From positions 62,001 through 126,000 of the forward strand of contig NZ_FNKG01000001.1 in the NCBI RefSeq assembly GCF_900101675.1: DNA of 64,000 bases. The letters run 5' to 3'. The stretch is from Curtobacterium sp. UNCCL20. GTDB taxonomy: Bacteria; Actinomycetota; Actinomycetes; Actinomycetales; Microbacteriaceae. Numbering within the stretch: the first letter of the stretch is position 1; every line of letters starts with the position of its first letter. The position numbers and the translations under genes are program-made. The notes beneath the pieces are model-generated. The model was not told the DNA's origin, made no database searches, and worked only from the letters and a program-made list of their open reading frames with translations. Below, piece after piece: positions 8,797 to 18,866 of the stretch.

Positions 8797-8956
8797 CGCC
8801 CGCCCACCCGGCGCACCACGCGCCTCCAGGCCGGGGGCGCCATCCGACCACGCGATGACACCCGCCGATCGCGCGCACCGCGCTGCCCGCGAACCGGGCA
8901 GCGCAGCTCTGCCCTGCACCCCGGGGCAGCGCAGCCCTGCCCAGAAGGAGGCAGCC

Positions 8957-10396
8957 ATGAGCACCACCGAAGCACCCGCCCTCGACACCGCCACGGCGAA
9001 GAACCGCTGGTACCTGTCCGCCGCGCCGATCGCCCGAGCCCTCGTGCACCTCTGCGTGCCGATGGCCGCGGCGATGGTCGTCAGCGCCGTCTACAACGTC
9101 ATCAACGCCGGCTTCATCGGCTCCCAGAACGACACGTCACTGCTCGCCGCGATCACCTTCGGCACCCCGCTGCTCGGCCTCGTCATGGCCGTCGGCGGTG
9201 TCTTCGGCGTCGGGGGCAGCGCGCTCATGTCGCGGATGCTCGGCGCCTCCGAGCACGATCCGGCCAGGGCGGAGGACATCAAGCGCGTCGCGTCGTTCGC
9301 GCTGTGGGGAGCGGTCGTCACCGGCGCGGTCCTCGCCGTCATCGGCCTGGTCTTCCTGCGGCCGCTCGTCGCCGTGCTCGGCGCGGACGCCGCAGCCGTC
9401 CCGGCCACGAGCGCCTACGTCGCCGTGGTGCTCGCGTTCGTGCCGGTCCTCGCCGCGTCGTTCGCCCTCGAGCAGATCGTCCGGTCCGAGGGTGCGGCAC
9501 GACAGGCGATGGTCGGTCTCGTCCTGTCGACGATCGGCAACCTGGTGTTCGACGTCCTCTTCATCCTGGTGCTGCACTGGGGCGTGGCGGGTGCCGCCCT
9601 CGCGATCGGCCTCGGCAACCTCGTCGCGATCGGCTACTGGCTCGCCTGGCTCCAGCGGCACAGCGAGAACGTCAGCTTCGCGCCGAAGTGGTTCACGCTC
9701 CGCCCGGACATCCTCAGGGGCGTGTTCGGCATCGGCGCGAGCGAGCTCCTGCAGGCATCGTTCCTCATCGTCACGACGCTCGTGCTCAACAACCTCGCGG
9801 CGGCCTACGGCGACGACCCGCTCGCCGCCATGGGTGTCGCCGTCCGCATCGCCCAGGTGCCCGAGTTCCTGGTGATGGGCGTGACGATCGGGGTCCTGCC
9901 GCTGCTCGCCTACGCGTTCGGCAAGGGTGACGCCGAGCGGCTCCGCGCAGCACTCCGCGGGGCAGCGCTCACCGTCGGCACCATCGTCCTGGTGTTCTCG
10001 GGCACCGTGTTCGTCTTCCGCGAGCAGGTCTTCACCGTCTTCTCCGGCGACCACGCGGTGCTCGCGATCGGCCTGACGATCCTCACCGCGCAGCTCGTCG
10101 CGACGATCGTGAACGGGTTCACCGGGCTCCTCACCTCGCTGTTCCAGGCCACCGGGAAGGTGCTGCCCGCGATGGTGCTCTCGATGGCCCAGGGTGTCCT
10201 GTTCATCCCGATCGTCATCGTCGGCAACGTGTGGTTCGGACTCGCCGGGATCATCTGGGCCCTGACGGTCACCGAGGTGCTCGTGTTCGCGGCGGCACTC
10301 GCGCTGTGGCTCGCGTCGCGCGGCCGGATCGCACGCGGCCTCGCGGGCGGCACGCCCGAGCGGGCGGACGCGGCGCTGGTGGAGGCGGCCGCCTGA
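8957..10396 (+). CDS. MATE family efflux transporter
   Basis: This multidrug/toxic-compound extrusion permease (479 aa, about 12 helices) of the cytoplasmic membrane exchanges Na+ or H+ for cationic compounds. The sequence shows the doubled six-helix architecture with hydrophobic segments throughout and the MATE-like start LVHLCVPMAAAMVVSAVYNVINAGFIG. An AGAAGGAGG ribosome site just before the ATG fixes the start and excludes the upstream in-frame ATG at 8855. It follows the MarR gene by 160 bp in the same direction, which suggests a regulator-exporter pair. A hairpin follows the stop. Confidence 0.9.
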   Translation: MSTTEAPALDTATAKNRWYLSAAPIARALVHLCVPMAAAMVVSAVYNVINAGFIGSQNDTSLLAAITFGTPLLGLVMAVGGVFGVGGSALMSRMLGASEHDPARAEDIKRVASFALWGAVVTGAVLAVIGLVFLRPLVAVLGADAAAVPATSAYVAVVLAFVPVLAASFALEQIVRSEGAARQAMVGLVLSTIGNLVFDVLFILVLHWGVAGAALAIGLGNLVAIGYWLAWLQRHSENVSFAPKWFTLRPDILRGVFGIGASELLQASFLIVTTLVLNNLAAAYGDDPLAAMGVAVRIAQVPEFLVMGVTIGVLPLLAYAFGKGDAERLRAALRGAALTVGTIVLVFSGTVFVFREQVFTVFSGDHAVLAIGLTILTAQLVATIVNGFTGLLTSLFQATGKVLPAMVLSMAQGVLFIPIVIVGNVWFGLAGIIWALTVTEVLVFAAALALWLASRGRIARGLAGGTPERADAALVEAAA

Positions 10397-10415
10397 TCTC
10401 GGGAACCCGGTGACG

Positions 10416-10455
10416 GACTGGAGGCGTGGTGCCAGCCGGCACCGCGCCTCCAGTC
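10416..10455. terminator. Hairpin after the MATE gene
   Basis: Arms of about 18 bp (GACTGGAGGCGTGGTGCC against GGCACCGCGCCTCCAGTC, one G-T pair) enclose a 4-nt loop. Both arms carry the repeated GGAGGCG motif. It probably terminates the MATE transcript and any minus-strand transcript arriving from the right. Confidence 0.75.
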
Positions 10456-10486
10456 GTCCGGACGGTCGCGCTGGTGCGCGAGACGG

Positions 10487-10693
10487 CTAGGAGAGGACGA
10501 GCTCCAGCAGGGATCCGGCCGGGTGCGGCGCGGGCGTGCGGGTGGAGCTCTCGAAGAGGTCGACGGTGGGCGTGTACGTGCGGATGGTGGCGGTCACGGA
10601 GACCAGCCCTTCGTCGGGGTGATGCGCACCCCGGATTCGACCGGGCCGTCCCGTTGCGCCAGACCCCGCGACCGCGAGGAGCATCAAGACCAC
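10487..10693 (-). CDS. Doubtful small open reading frame
   Basis: This 68-codon frame points towards the bidirectional hairpin. The plausible part is the C-terminal 38 residues (from VSVTATIRTYTP), which could start at an internal GTG. The N-terminal part looks like random high-GC translation. No family and no clear ribosome site. Listed because its orientation would explain a bidirectional terminator. Confidence 0.2.
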   Translation of the reverse strand: MVLMLLAVAGSGATGRPGRIRGAHHPDEGLVSVTATIRTYTPTVDLFESSTRTPAPHPAGSLLELVLS

Positions 10694-10985
10694 GGGACCC
10701 TGTGTCGGCCCGGTCTGCTCAACCTAACGCCGGCGTGGACGAACCCACGAAGAGTCTCCGGAATCCGCACCCCCGAACTGGGGAGACCGGTCTGTCTGTC
10801 CTCACTTGTGCGGACCGGCTACAGTGACATCGTCAGCGAGTCACACCCGACCGGCGCTCCCCTCGCCGGGACTCACTGCGAGCACATCGACGCTCCGGCC
10901 CTCGAGCACGTCCCCCACAGCTCGGGCCGGAGCGCGATGGCCCCGGTACGGTGGGCGGTCACTGCCCGCACCACCGAGGAGCAAG

Positions 10986-12137
10986 ATGCCCCTGTTCGGC
11001 AACACCCGCAGCACCCCGCCCACGCCGGCCGCCCCGACCGCCACGTCCGAGGTGGCCCGGAAGTGGTCCGACTCGTTCGGCAGCGTGGCGACACGGTGCC
11101 TCCAGCTCATCGTCGTGCTCGTCATCGCGAGTGCCATCGTCTACGCCGCGGCGACGCTGAGCGTCGTCACGATCCCCGTGCTGCTCGCGCTCATCATCGC
11201 GTCGGCCATGCACCCCGTCGTCTCGTGGCTCCGCCGCCACCGGGTGCCGTCGGTCCTCGCGACCCTCGCCGTCCTCATCGGCGTGCTCATCGTGCTCGGC
11301 CTCGTCGCGTGGCTCATCGTCGTCGCCGTGATCTCGCAGTGGCCGGACCTGCAGAAGTCGGCGATCCGCGGCTTCGGCCAGCTGCAGGACTTCGCCAAGA
11401 CGCTGCCGATCTCGATCTCCGACTCGCAGGTCGACGACGTCGTGAAGAGCATCCAGGACTTCCTGACCAGCTCGCAGTTCGGCTCCGGAGCCCTCGCCGG
11501 CGCCTCGGCGACCGCGAACTTCCTCACCGGCCTCGTCCTGATGATCGTGGTGCTGTTCTTCTTCCTGAAGGACGGCCCGCGGATCTGGGAGTTCCTGCTC
11601 CGACCGTTCACCGGTGAGCGGTACCAGCGTGCCCGCCGCGTCGGGAACCGGGTCGTCCAGACCCTCGGCGGCTACGTGCGCGGGACCGCAACGGTGGCGG
11701 CGGTGGATGCGATCGGCATCGGGGTCGGCATCGCGATCGTCGGCGTCCCGCTCGCACTCCCCCTCGCCGTGGTCGTGTTCATCACGGCGTTCATCCCCAT
11801 CGTCGGTGCGACCGCCGCCGGCATCCTCGCCGCGCTGGTCGCACTCGTCGCCCTCGGCCCCGTCCAGGCGCTGATCGTCGTCGGCATCGTGGTGCTCGTC
11901 AACCAGCTCGAGGGCAACCTGCTCCAGCCGGTCCTGATGGGCAAAACGCTCAAGCTGCACGGTCTCGTCATCCTGATCGGCCTGACCGCCGGCACCGTGC
12001 TCGCCGGCATCACCGGCGCGATCATCTCGGTGCCGCTCCTCGCCGCCGCGTGGGGCGCGATCCAGGTCTGGGACGGCCCGGACAAGCCGGCGCGTGCGTG
12101 GCGCCAGAAGCGTGTGGAGACCGCGGAGGCGCGCTGA
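10986..12137 (+). CDS. AI-2E family transporter (PerM/YdiK-type membrane protein)
   Basis: This is a polytopic membrane protein of the AI-2 exporter/PerM superfamily. Several members exchange ions or export small molecules, and autoinducer export is proven for few. The 383-aa product has about eight helices: a hairpin pair near 35-90, a long soluble segment (about 120-165), and then the C-terminal bundle with the family-typical stretches FFLKDGPRIWEFLL and NQLEGNLLQPVLMGKTLKLHGLVILIGLTAG. An AGGAGCAAG site precedes the ATG and rules out the longer in-frame start at 10806. It stands alone with a repeat-rich spacer downstream. The substrate is unknown. Confidence 0.88.
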   Translation: MPLFGNTRSTPPTPAAPTATSEVARKWSDSFGSVATRCLQLIVVLVIASAIVYAAATLSVVTIPVLLALIIASAMHPVVSWLRRHRVPSVLATLAVLIGVLIVLGLVAWLIVVAVISQWPDLQKSAIRGFGQLQDFAKTLPISISDSQVDDVVKSIQDFLTSSQFGSGALAGASATANFLTGLVLMIVVLFFFLKDGPRIWEFLLRPFTGERYQRARRVGNRVVQTLGGYVRGTATVAAVDAIGIGVGIAIVGVPLALPLAVVVFITAFIPIVGATAAGILAALVALVALGPVQALIVVGIVVLVNQLEGNLLQPVLMGKTLKLHGLVILIGLTAGTVLAGITGAIISVPLLAAAWGAIQVWDGPDKPARAWRQKRVETAEAR

Positions 12138-12236
12138 CCGCTCTGGACCTCGCGTCGGCACCAGCGGCCCCGGCGGCCCGGCGGCCCGGTTGGCCCGGCT
12201 CGGTCGCATCGGCACCAGCTCTGCGTCAAAGCACCC

Positions 12237-12345
12237 GTCGATCACCCCGCGCATTGTCGCAAGATGCACGCGCATCGGATGGAGGCGCATGACGCGACAT
12301 TGCGCGAGTCGATCACCGCGTGCGACGTCGCAAGATGCACGCGCA
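12237..12345. repeat. Pair of 38-39-bp direct repeats with an inverted partner
   Basis: Copies at 12237-12275 and 12308-12345 share GTCGATCACC at the left end and GTCGCAAGATGCACGCGCAT at the right end. Between them, GCGACATTGCGC (about 12293-12304) is nearly the reverse complement of GCGCATTGTCGC in copy 1, so the block can fold. Function unknown. Confidence 0.6.
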
Positions 12346-12412
12346 TGGGGGCGCGCGGGCACCCGGGTGCGGTGCCGGTGCCGGCGCCAACGCCGTGACG
12401 GTGCCGAACGCA

Positions 12413-12449
12413 CGAAGGGGGCATCCGCACATCGCGGAGGCCCCCTTCG
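12413..12449. terminator. argG terminator
   Basis: The hairpin CGAAGGGGGC / GCCCCCTTCG has a 17-nt loop and lies 11 bp past the argG stop codon. Confidence 0.75.
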
Positions 12450-12460
12450 TCGTGCAGACG

Positions 12461-15263
<2,803 letters not shown>

Positions 15264-15348
15264 GGCCCGACGCTACGACCGACCGCCGACGAAGTCACGC
15301 GAACCCGATCGGTGCGATGCTGGAGTCGACCGACCCGAGGAGCCCCCG

Positions 15349-15774
15349 ATGTCCGACAAGCCCACCATCCTGTTCGTCTGCGTCCACAACGCCGGGCGGT
15401 CCCAGATGGCCGCCGGGTACACCCAGGCACTCGGTGGCGACCGCGTCGAGGTGCGCTCCGCCGGCTCGGAGCCGAAGGACCAGATCAACCCGGTCGCGAT
15501 CCAGGCGATGGCGGAGGTCGGCATCGACATCGCCGGCAACCAGCCGAAGGTCCTCACCACCGACGCGGTCCGGGAATCCGACGCCGTGATCACCATGGGC
15601 TGTGGCGACGCCTGCCCGGTCTTCCCCGGCAAACGCTACGAGGACTGGGACCTCACCGATCCTGCCGGTCGCGGCATCGACGAGGTCCGTCCCATCCGCG
15701 ACGAGATCGGGCGCCGGGTCCAGGCGCTCCTGACGGAGCTCATCCCGGACGGGTCCGCCACCGTCCCGGCGTGA
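15349..15774 (+). CDS. ArsC-like low-molecular-weight phosphatase / arsenate reductase
   Basis: This 141-aa cytosolic protein of the LMW-PTP fold has the P-loop CVHNAGRS (from Cys11), later GCGDACPVFPGKRYEDWDLTDP with two more cysteines, and DEVRPIRDEI. This pattern is that of thioredoxin- or mycothiol-linked arsenate reductases rather than of tyrosine phosphatases, which lack the second cysteine pair. mshD elsewhere in the window shows the cell makes mycothiol, so an arsenate-mycothiol enzyme is plausible. No arsR or arsB lies beside it. The ATG is chosen by homology, as the frame is open far upstream. Confidence 0.85.
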   Translation: MSDKPTILFVCVHNAGRSQMAAGYTQALGGDRVEVRSAGSEPKDQINPVAIQAMAEVGIDIAGNQPKVLTTDAVRESDAVITMGCGDACPVFPGKRYEDWDLTDPAGRGIDEVRPIRDEIGRRVQALLTELIPDGSATVPA

Positions 15775-15783
15775 CCAGCTGAC

Positions 15784-15825
15784 GGCCTGGAGGCGCGTGG
15801 CGGGCCCGCCACGCGCCTCCAGGCC
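15784..15825. terminator. Bidirectional hairpin between arsC-like and HNH genes
   Basis: Arms of 20 bp or more contain GGCCTGGAGGCGCG (15784-15797) and CGCGCCTCCAGGCC (15812-15825), centred on a GGGCCC core. It lies between convergent genes. Both arms are exact copies of the 14-bp motif that also occurs singly elsewhere. Confidence 0.8.
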
Positions 15826-15850
15826 GATGCGGCGACAGCCGCTCCTGCCG

Positions 15851-16345
15851 CTACGCGGCCACCAGGTACTCGTCCCACTCCGACTGCGGACGCTCGATGC
15901 CGCGCACCACCCAGGACGCACCGTGCGGTGCCTTCGGGCGGAAGCGGAGCCGCCACCCCATCTCCTGCGGGGTGCGGTCACCCTTGGCGTTGTTGCACGC
16001 CAGGCAGCAGGCGACGAGGTTCTCCCACGAGTCCTCGCCCCCGCGCGACTTCGGGTGCACGTGGTCGATGGTCGTGGCGTGCCGGTCGCAGTACGCGCAC
16101 CGGTTGGCGTCCCGGCGGAGGACCCCGCGCCGTGACACCGGCACGAGTCTCGAGTGCGGGATGCGCACGTACCGGGTGAGGATGATGACGGACGGACGGT
16201 CGTAGGTGGACGTCGAGCCCGTGACCGGGTGTTCGACGTCAGCGGCGACGATGGCGGCCTTCTGGTTCATGACGAGCACGAGGGCCCGACGGAACGAGAT
16301 CACCGCGAGGGGCTCGTAACCGGCGTTGAGGACGAGAGTGCGCAT
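15851..16345 (-). CDS. HNH endonuclease
   Basis: This 164-aa protein is of the widespread actinobacterial HNH family. It has an N-terminal beta-rich part (MRTLVLNAGYEPLAVISFRRA), then the zinc-binding HNH domain with CAYCDRHATTIDHVHPKSRGG (about 83-103), the paired CxxC in LVACCLACNNAKG, and a short tail. Family members are metal-dependent DNA nucleases, but the cellular role of this housekeeping-like group is not established. A 31-residue reading frame and a hairpin precede it. The ATG is chosen by the conserved MRTLVLNA start. Confidence 0.88.
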   Translation of the reverse strand: MRTLVLNAGYEPLAVISFRRALVLVMNQKAAIVAADVEHPVTGSTSTYDRPSVIILTRYVRIPHSRLVPVSRRGVLRRDANRCAYCDRHATTIDHVHPKSRGGEDSWENLVACCLACNNAKGDRTPQEMGWRLRFRPKAPHGASWVVRGIERPQSEWDEYLVAA

Positions 16346-16450
16346 GGGTTCCCTTCCGACGTGCCTGGACGGCTTCCAGGCGGTGCGGGTGCGTCGGACC
16401 GAGGGCTCGCGCAGGTGACCGTCGCTCGCGTCACGACCCCGGAACCACGA

Positions 16451-16478
16451 AGAGCACCACCCTGATGGGCAGTGCTCT
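16451..16478 (-). terminator. Hairpin directly after the 31-residue frame, possible attenuator
   Basis: AGAGCAC pairs with GTGCTCT, and an inner CCC/GGG pair closes a TGAT loop, with a CA/CA internal mismatch. It begins two bases after the small frame's stop codon and lies 105 bp ahead of the HNH start. There is no clear T-tract. Confidence 0.5.
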
Positions 16479-16480
16479 CG

Positions 16481-16576
16481 TCATGCTGGGGCGTGCTCGT
16501 GCACGCAGGCGGTGGTCGACCATATGTCGACGTGCGCGCGCCGACCCATGGTGCGGGTCGTGCGGAACGATGACAT
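16481..16576 (-). CDS. Small 31-aa peptide, possible leader peptide
   Basis: This frame is too short for usual gene calls. Its ATG follows an AGGGAG ribosome site by five bases, and its stop is followed at once by a hairpin. The peptide begins MSSFRTTRTMGRRAHVDIWS and continues TTACVHEHAPA. The RRAHVDIWS...C core recalls the actinobacterial cysteine-containing leader peptides with an HVDL motif, but this is a resemblance from memory and not a search result. It may be a leader peptide controlling the HNH gene or an independent small protein. Confidence 0.5.
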   Translation of the reverse strand: MSSFRTTRTMGRRAHVDIWSTTACVHEHAPA

Positions 16577-16628
16577 GAGGTCTCCCTGTACGGACCGGAT
16601 CGGACCGGTGCAGCGCCAGGGTACGTCA

Positions 16629-16665
16629 GAAACCGGCCCGGCACGAGAGTGCACGGGCCGGTTTC
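16629..16665. terminator. Terminator of the NlpC/P60 gene
   Basis: GAAACCGGCCCG pairs with CGGGCCGGTTTC around a 13-nt loop, 48 bp past the stop codon. Confidence 0.8.
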
Positions 16666-16712
16666 GGCGATGTTCACGGGATCGACGCGGAGCCGTCGAC
16701 CGCGTTCAGTCG

Positions 16713-17678
16713 TCAGATGCCGAAGCGGACGATGTGGTAGTCGCTGGTCCAGATCGGACGGATCGACACGGCGCCACCGGGCTTCGGGGCGTCCATGATC
16801 ATGCCGTTGCCCATGTAGAAGCCGTCGTGCGCTTCGTTGTTGAAGATGACGACGTCACCGGGCTGGGCCTCGGACGTGGGGATCGTGGTGCCGGCCTGGT
16901 CCTGCAGCGGCACCGAGTGCGCGAGGTTGATGCCGTACTGGGCGTACACGAACATGACGTAGCCCGAGCAGTCGAAGCCGGACGGGTCCGCGCCGCCGAA
17001 GACGTACGGGGTGCCGATGTACTGCTTGGCGGTGGCGACCACGGCCGGCAGCGAGAACGGGGTGTTCGCGGCGGTCGACGAGGCGACGTAGTCCGAGGCG
17101 GTCGGGCCGGTGTACGAGGCGTACTGCGAGGCGGTCTTCGCGCGGGCGGCCTGCGTGGCGGCGGCCCGGGCGGCCGACTGCTTCGCGGCCTCGGCAGCGG
17201 CCTTCTGGGCGGCTTCGGCGTCGAGCGTGGACTGCGCGGTCGCGCCGTAGCCGTCTCGGCTGGTGCCGGCGAGGGCGACCGCGTCGGACACGGAGAAGTT
17301 CTGGGCCTCGGTGGTGCGGATCTGACGCTGTGCGTTCGCGGCGTCCGTGGTGGTGGACTGCTGCGCGGCGAAGGCCGGGGCGACCGCGACGGTGCCGAAC
17401 ATGCCCGCGGCCACGGTCAGGACGACCGGCGCGAGGAAACGGCGCTTGCGGGCCGACGAGCTCGCCTTGGCGGTCGCTGCGGTGCGCGCGGCCTGCGCGG
17501 CACGGCGCCCCCCGGGGAGCGGCGCGTCACGCACGGGGGTGACGGGGCGTGCGACCCGTGCCGTGCTGGTCTCGTTCGCGCGAGCAGCGCGGCGCGAGAG
17601 CGGGGCATCGGTGGCGTTCTCGGTGTTCGTCGGGTGCACGGGCGTCTGGGCGTCCGCGGCGGAACCGGTCTGCGTCAA
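16713..17678 (-). CDS. NlpC/P60 family peptidoglycan endopeptidase (C40)
   Basis: This 321-aa exported cell-wall hydrolase probably cuts peptide cross-links in peptidoglycan. The N-terminal 80 residues are basic and disordered, then a hydrophobic export segment (RRFLAPVVLTVAAGMFGTVAVAPAFAA) follows, with an Ala/Gln-rich helical linker (about 115-200). The C-terminal NlpC/P60 domain has catalytic Cys in DPSGFDCSGYV and His in EAHDGFYMGNG. The third position (MDAP, usually HAP) carries Asp, worth noting. The long basic region before the signal helix is unusual but common in this family in Microbacteriaceae. A leader of up to about 280 nt precedes it. Confidence 0.85.
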   Translation of the reverse strand: MTQTGSAADAQTPVHPTNTENATDAPLSRRAARANETSTARVARPVTPVRDAPLPGGRRAAQAARTAATAKASSSARKRRFLAPVVLTVAAGMFGTVAVAPAFAAQQSTTTDAANAQRQIRTTEAQNFSVSDAVALAGTSRDGYGATAQSTLDAEAAQKAAAEAAKQSAARAAATQAARAKTASQYASYTGPTASDYVASSTAANTPFSLPAVVATAKQYIGTPYVFGGADPSGFDCSGYVMFVYAQYGINLAHSVPLQDQAGTTIPTSEAQPGDVVIFNNEAHDGFYMGNGMIMDAPKPGGAVSIRPIWTSDYHIVRFGI

Positions 17679-17900
17679 AGGGGTGTCTCCGGCGTCTCGT
17701 CATCACGTCCGCGTGGGTGACCGCGGGCCGCGCAACCCCATCCGTTCGTCATCGTTTCCGATCGAGACAGGAGACGGGTTCGAGACGTCCTGTCACGGGT
17801 CCTGGGCCTCGTGGGTGGCCGGCGGACTCGTCGAGTGTACGTGGCGGCCGTTACCTTGTCGAGATGAAAACGCCGCTTTGTAACGGTTCGGTAAAGAAGC
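17679..17900 (-). promoter_or_regulatory. Long 5' leader of the NlpC/P60 gene, riboswitch candidate
   Basis: About 280 nt separate this gene from the next, co-directional one. The leader is rich in complementary GC segments. In actinobacteria NlpC/P60 and Rpf genes are often preceded by the c-di-AMP (ydaO/yuaA) riboswitch. I cannot match the conserved core with certainty, so this is a position-based proposal. Confidence 0.3.
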
Positions 17901-17962
17901 CCTGATCAGACCGGGAGAAATGCCGTTCCCCCAGTTTCAGGGGGAGCGGCGGAGGGTCGGGA

Positions 17963-18658
17963 TCAGGAACGCTCGATGTACACGTGCTGTGCGACCTCGC
18001 CAGGCAGCTCGATGCCCGCGTCCTCGCCGTCCACGCGGACGGCCACGTAGGCCCCGGCGCGCTGCACGCTCGCGAGGCGGCCCGGCATCACGCCGGCCGT
18101 CCGCAGCTGGTGCAGGAGCTCCGGCTCGAACTGGACGGGCTCGCCCAGGCGGCGGATGACCCCGGTCGCGACGGCGTCGGTGCCCTCGGTCGCGGCGACG
18201 ATGTTCTGCACGCCGTCGAGGAACCCGGCAGCCGTGGGACCGCCGATCTCGGCGAGGCCCGGGATCGGGTTGCCGTACGGCGACTCCGTCGGGTTGCCGA
18301 GCATCTCGAGCAGTCGCACCTCGACCTGCTCGCTCATGACGTGCTCCCAGCGGCATGCCTCGTCGTGGACGAACGCCCAGTCGAGCCCGATCACGTCGGA
18401 CAGCAGGCGTTCGGCGAGCCGGTGCTTGCGCATCACGTGGGTCGCCCGGGAGCGGCCCTCCGTCGTGAGTTCGAGGTGACGGTCGCCGGACACGACGACG
18501 AGGCCGTCGCGCTCCATGCGGGCGATGGTCTGGGAGACCGTGGGACCGGAGTGGCCGAGACGCTCCGAGATGCGGGCGCGCAGGGGCACGATCGCCTCCT
18601 CCTCGAGATCGAGGATGGTGCGAAGGTACATCTCCGTGGTGTCGACGAGATCGGTCAC
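17963..18658 (-). CDS. DtxR/IdeR-family metal-dependent transcriptional regulator
   Basis: This 231-aa repressor senses Fe(II) or Mn(II). It has an N-terminal winged helix (MTDLVDTTEMYLRTILDLEEE with GHSGPTVSQTIARMERDGLV), a dimerisation/metal domain with MRKHRLAERLLSDVIGLDW, HDEACRWEHVMS and NPTESPYGNPIPG, and a C-terminal SH3-like domain (about 150-231). Length and metal-ligand segments match DtxR/IdeR. The GTG at 18658 gives the canonical N-terminus, and the frame stays open upstream. Targets are expected to be iron-uptake or manganese genes, none of which lie nearby. Confidence 0.9.
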   Translation of the reverse strand: MTDLVDTTEMYLRTILDLEEEAIVPLRARISERLGHSGPTVSQTIARMERDGLVVVSGDRHLELTTEGRSRATHVMRKHRLAERLLSDVIGLDWAFVHDEACRWEHVMSEQVEVRLLEMLGNPTESPYGNPIPGLAEIGGPTAAGFLDGVQNIVAATEGTDAVATGVIRRLGEPVQFEPELLHQLRTAGVMPGRLASVQRAGAYVAVRVDGEDAGIELPGEVAQHVYIERS

Positions 18659-18854
18659 GGTCCGCCTCTCATGTCTTGGCCAAGCGCGCCCCACCCTACT
18701 TGTTCGAGGGGACATGGAACGACCAACACTTGCGCGGTGCAAGGAAGTCCGGCCGCGCATGCGCTGCAGGCGAACGAGCGACGGGCCCGGAGGCACGGTG
18801 CCGGTCCGCCCCGTCCGGCCGGTGCACGGTCACGAGCGCTGGGATACCGCTCGT

Positions 18855-18860
18855 TAGGAT
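18855..18860 (+). promoter_or_regulatory. -10 box (TAGGAT) of serC, leaderless start likely
   Basis: TAGGAT lies so that the expected transcript start (about 7 bp downstream) coincides with the serC ATG at 18867. No Shine-Dalgarno sequence is needed in that case. A -35 box is not evident. Confidence 0.45.
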
Positions 18861-18866
18861 CGGTGC

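Larger units (their letters stand above)
10397..10985. other. 589-nt intergenic region
   Basis: The left end holds a strong hairpin (10416-10455). A weak minus-strand reading frame (10487-10693) comes next. From 10700 to 10985 I see no gene, only a possible TACAGT -10 box (10820-10825) and the GAGGAG ribosome site of the AI-2E-family gene at its right end. Confidence 0.5.
12138..12460. other. Repeat-bearing spacer between convergent genes
   Basis: This 323-nt gap between the AI-2E-family gene and argG holds two direct repeats of about 39 bp and the argG terminator. No gene is seen. Confidence 0.6.
16346..16712. other. 367-nt region upstream of the HNH gene
   Basis: It contains, from right to left on the minus strand, the NlpC/P60 terminator (16629-16665), a 31-residue reading frame with ribosome site (16481-16576), a hairpin (16451-16478) and about 105 nt of leader before the HNH gene. 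Confidence 0.6.

Noticed and set aside
15349-15774. Part of an ars resistance operon
   Set aside because: No arsR, arsB or acr3 gene is adjacent, so only the single ArsC-like gene is claimed.
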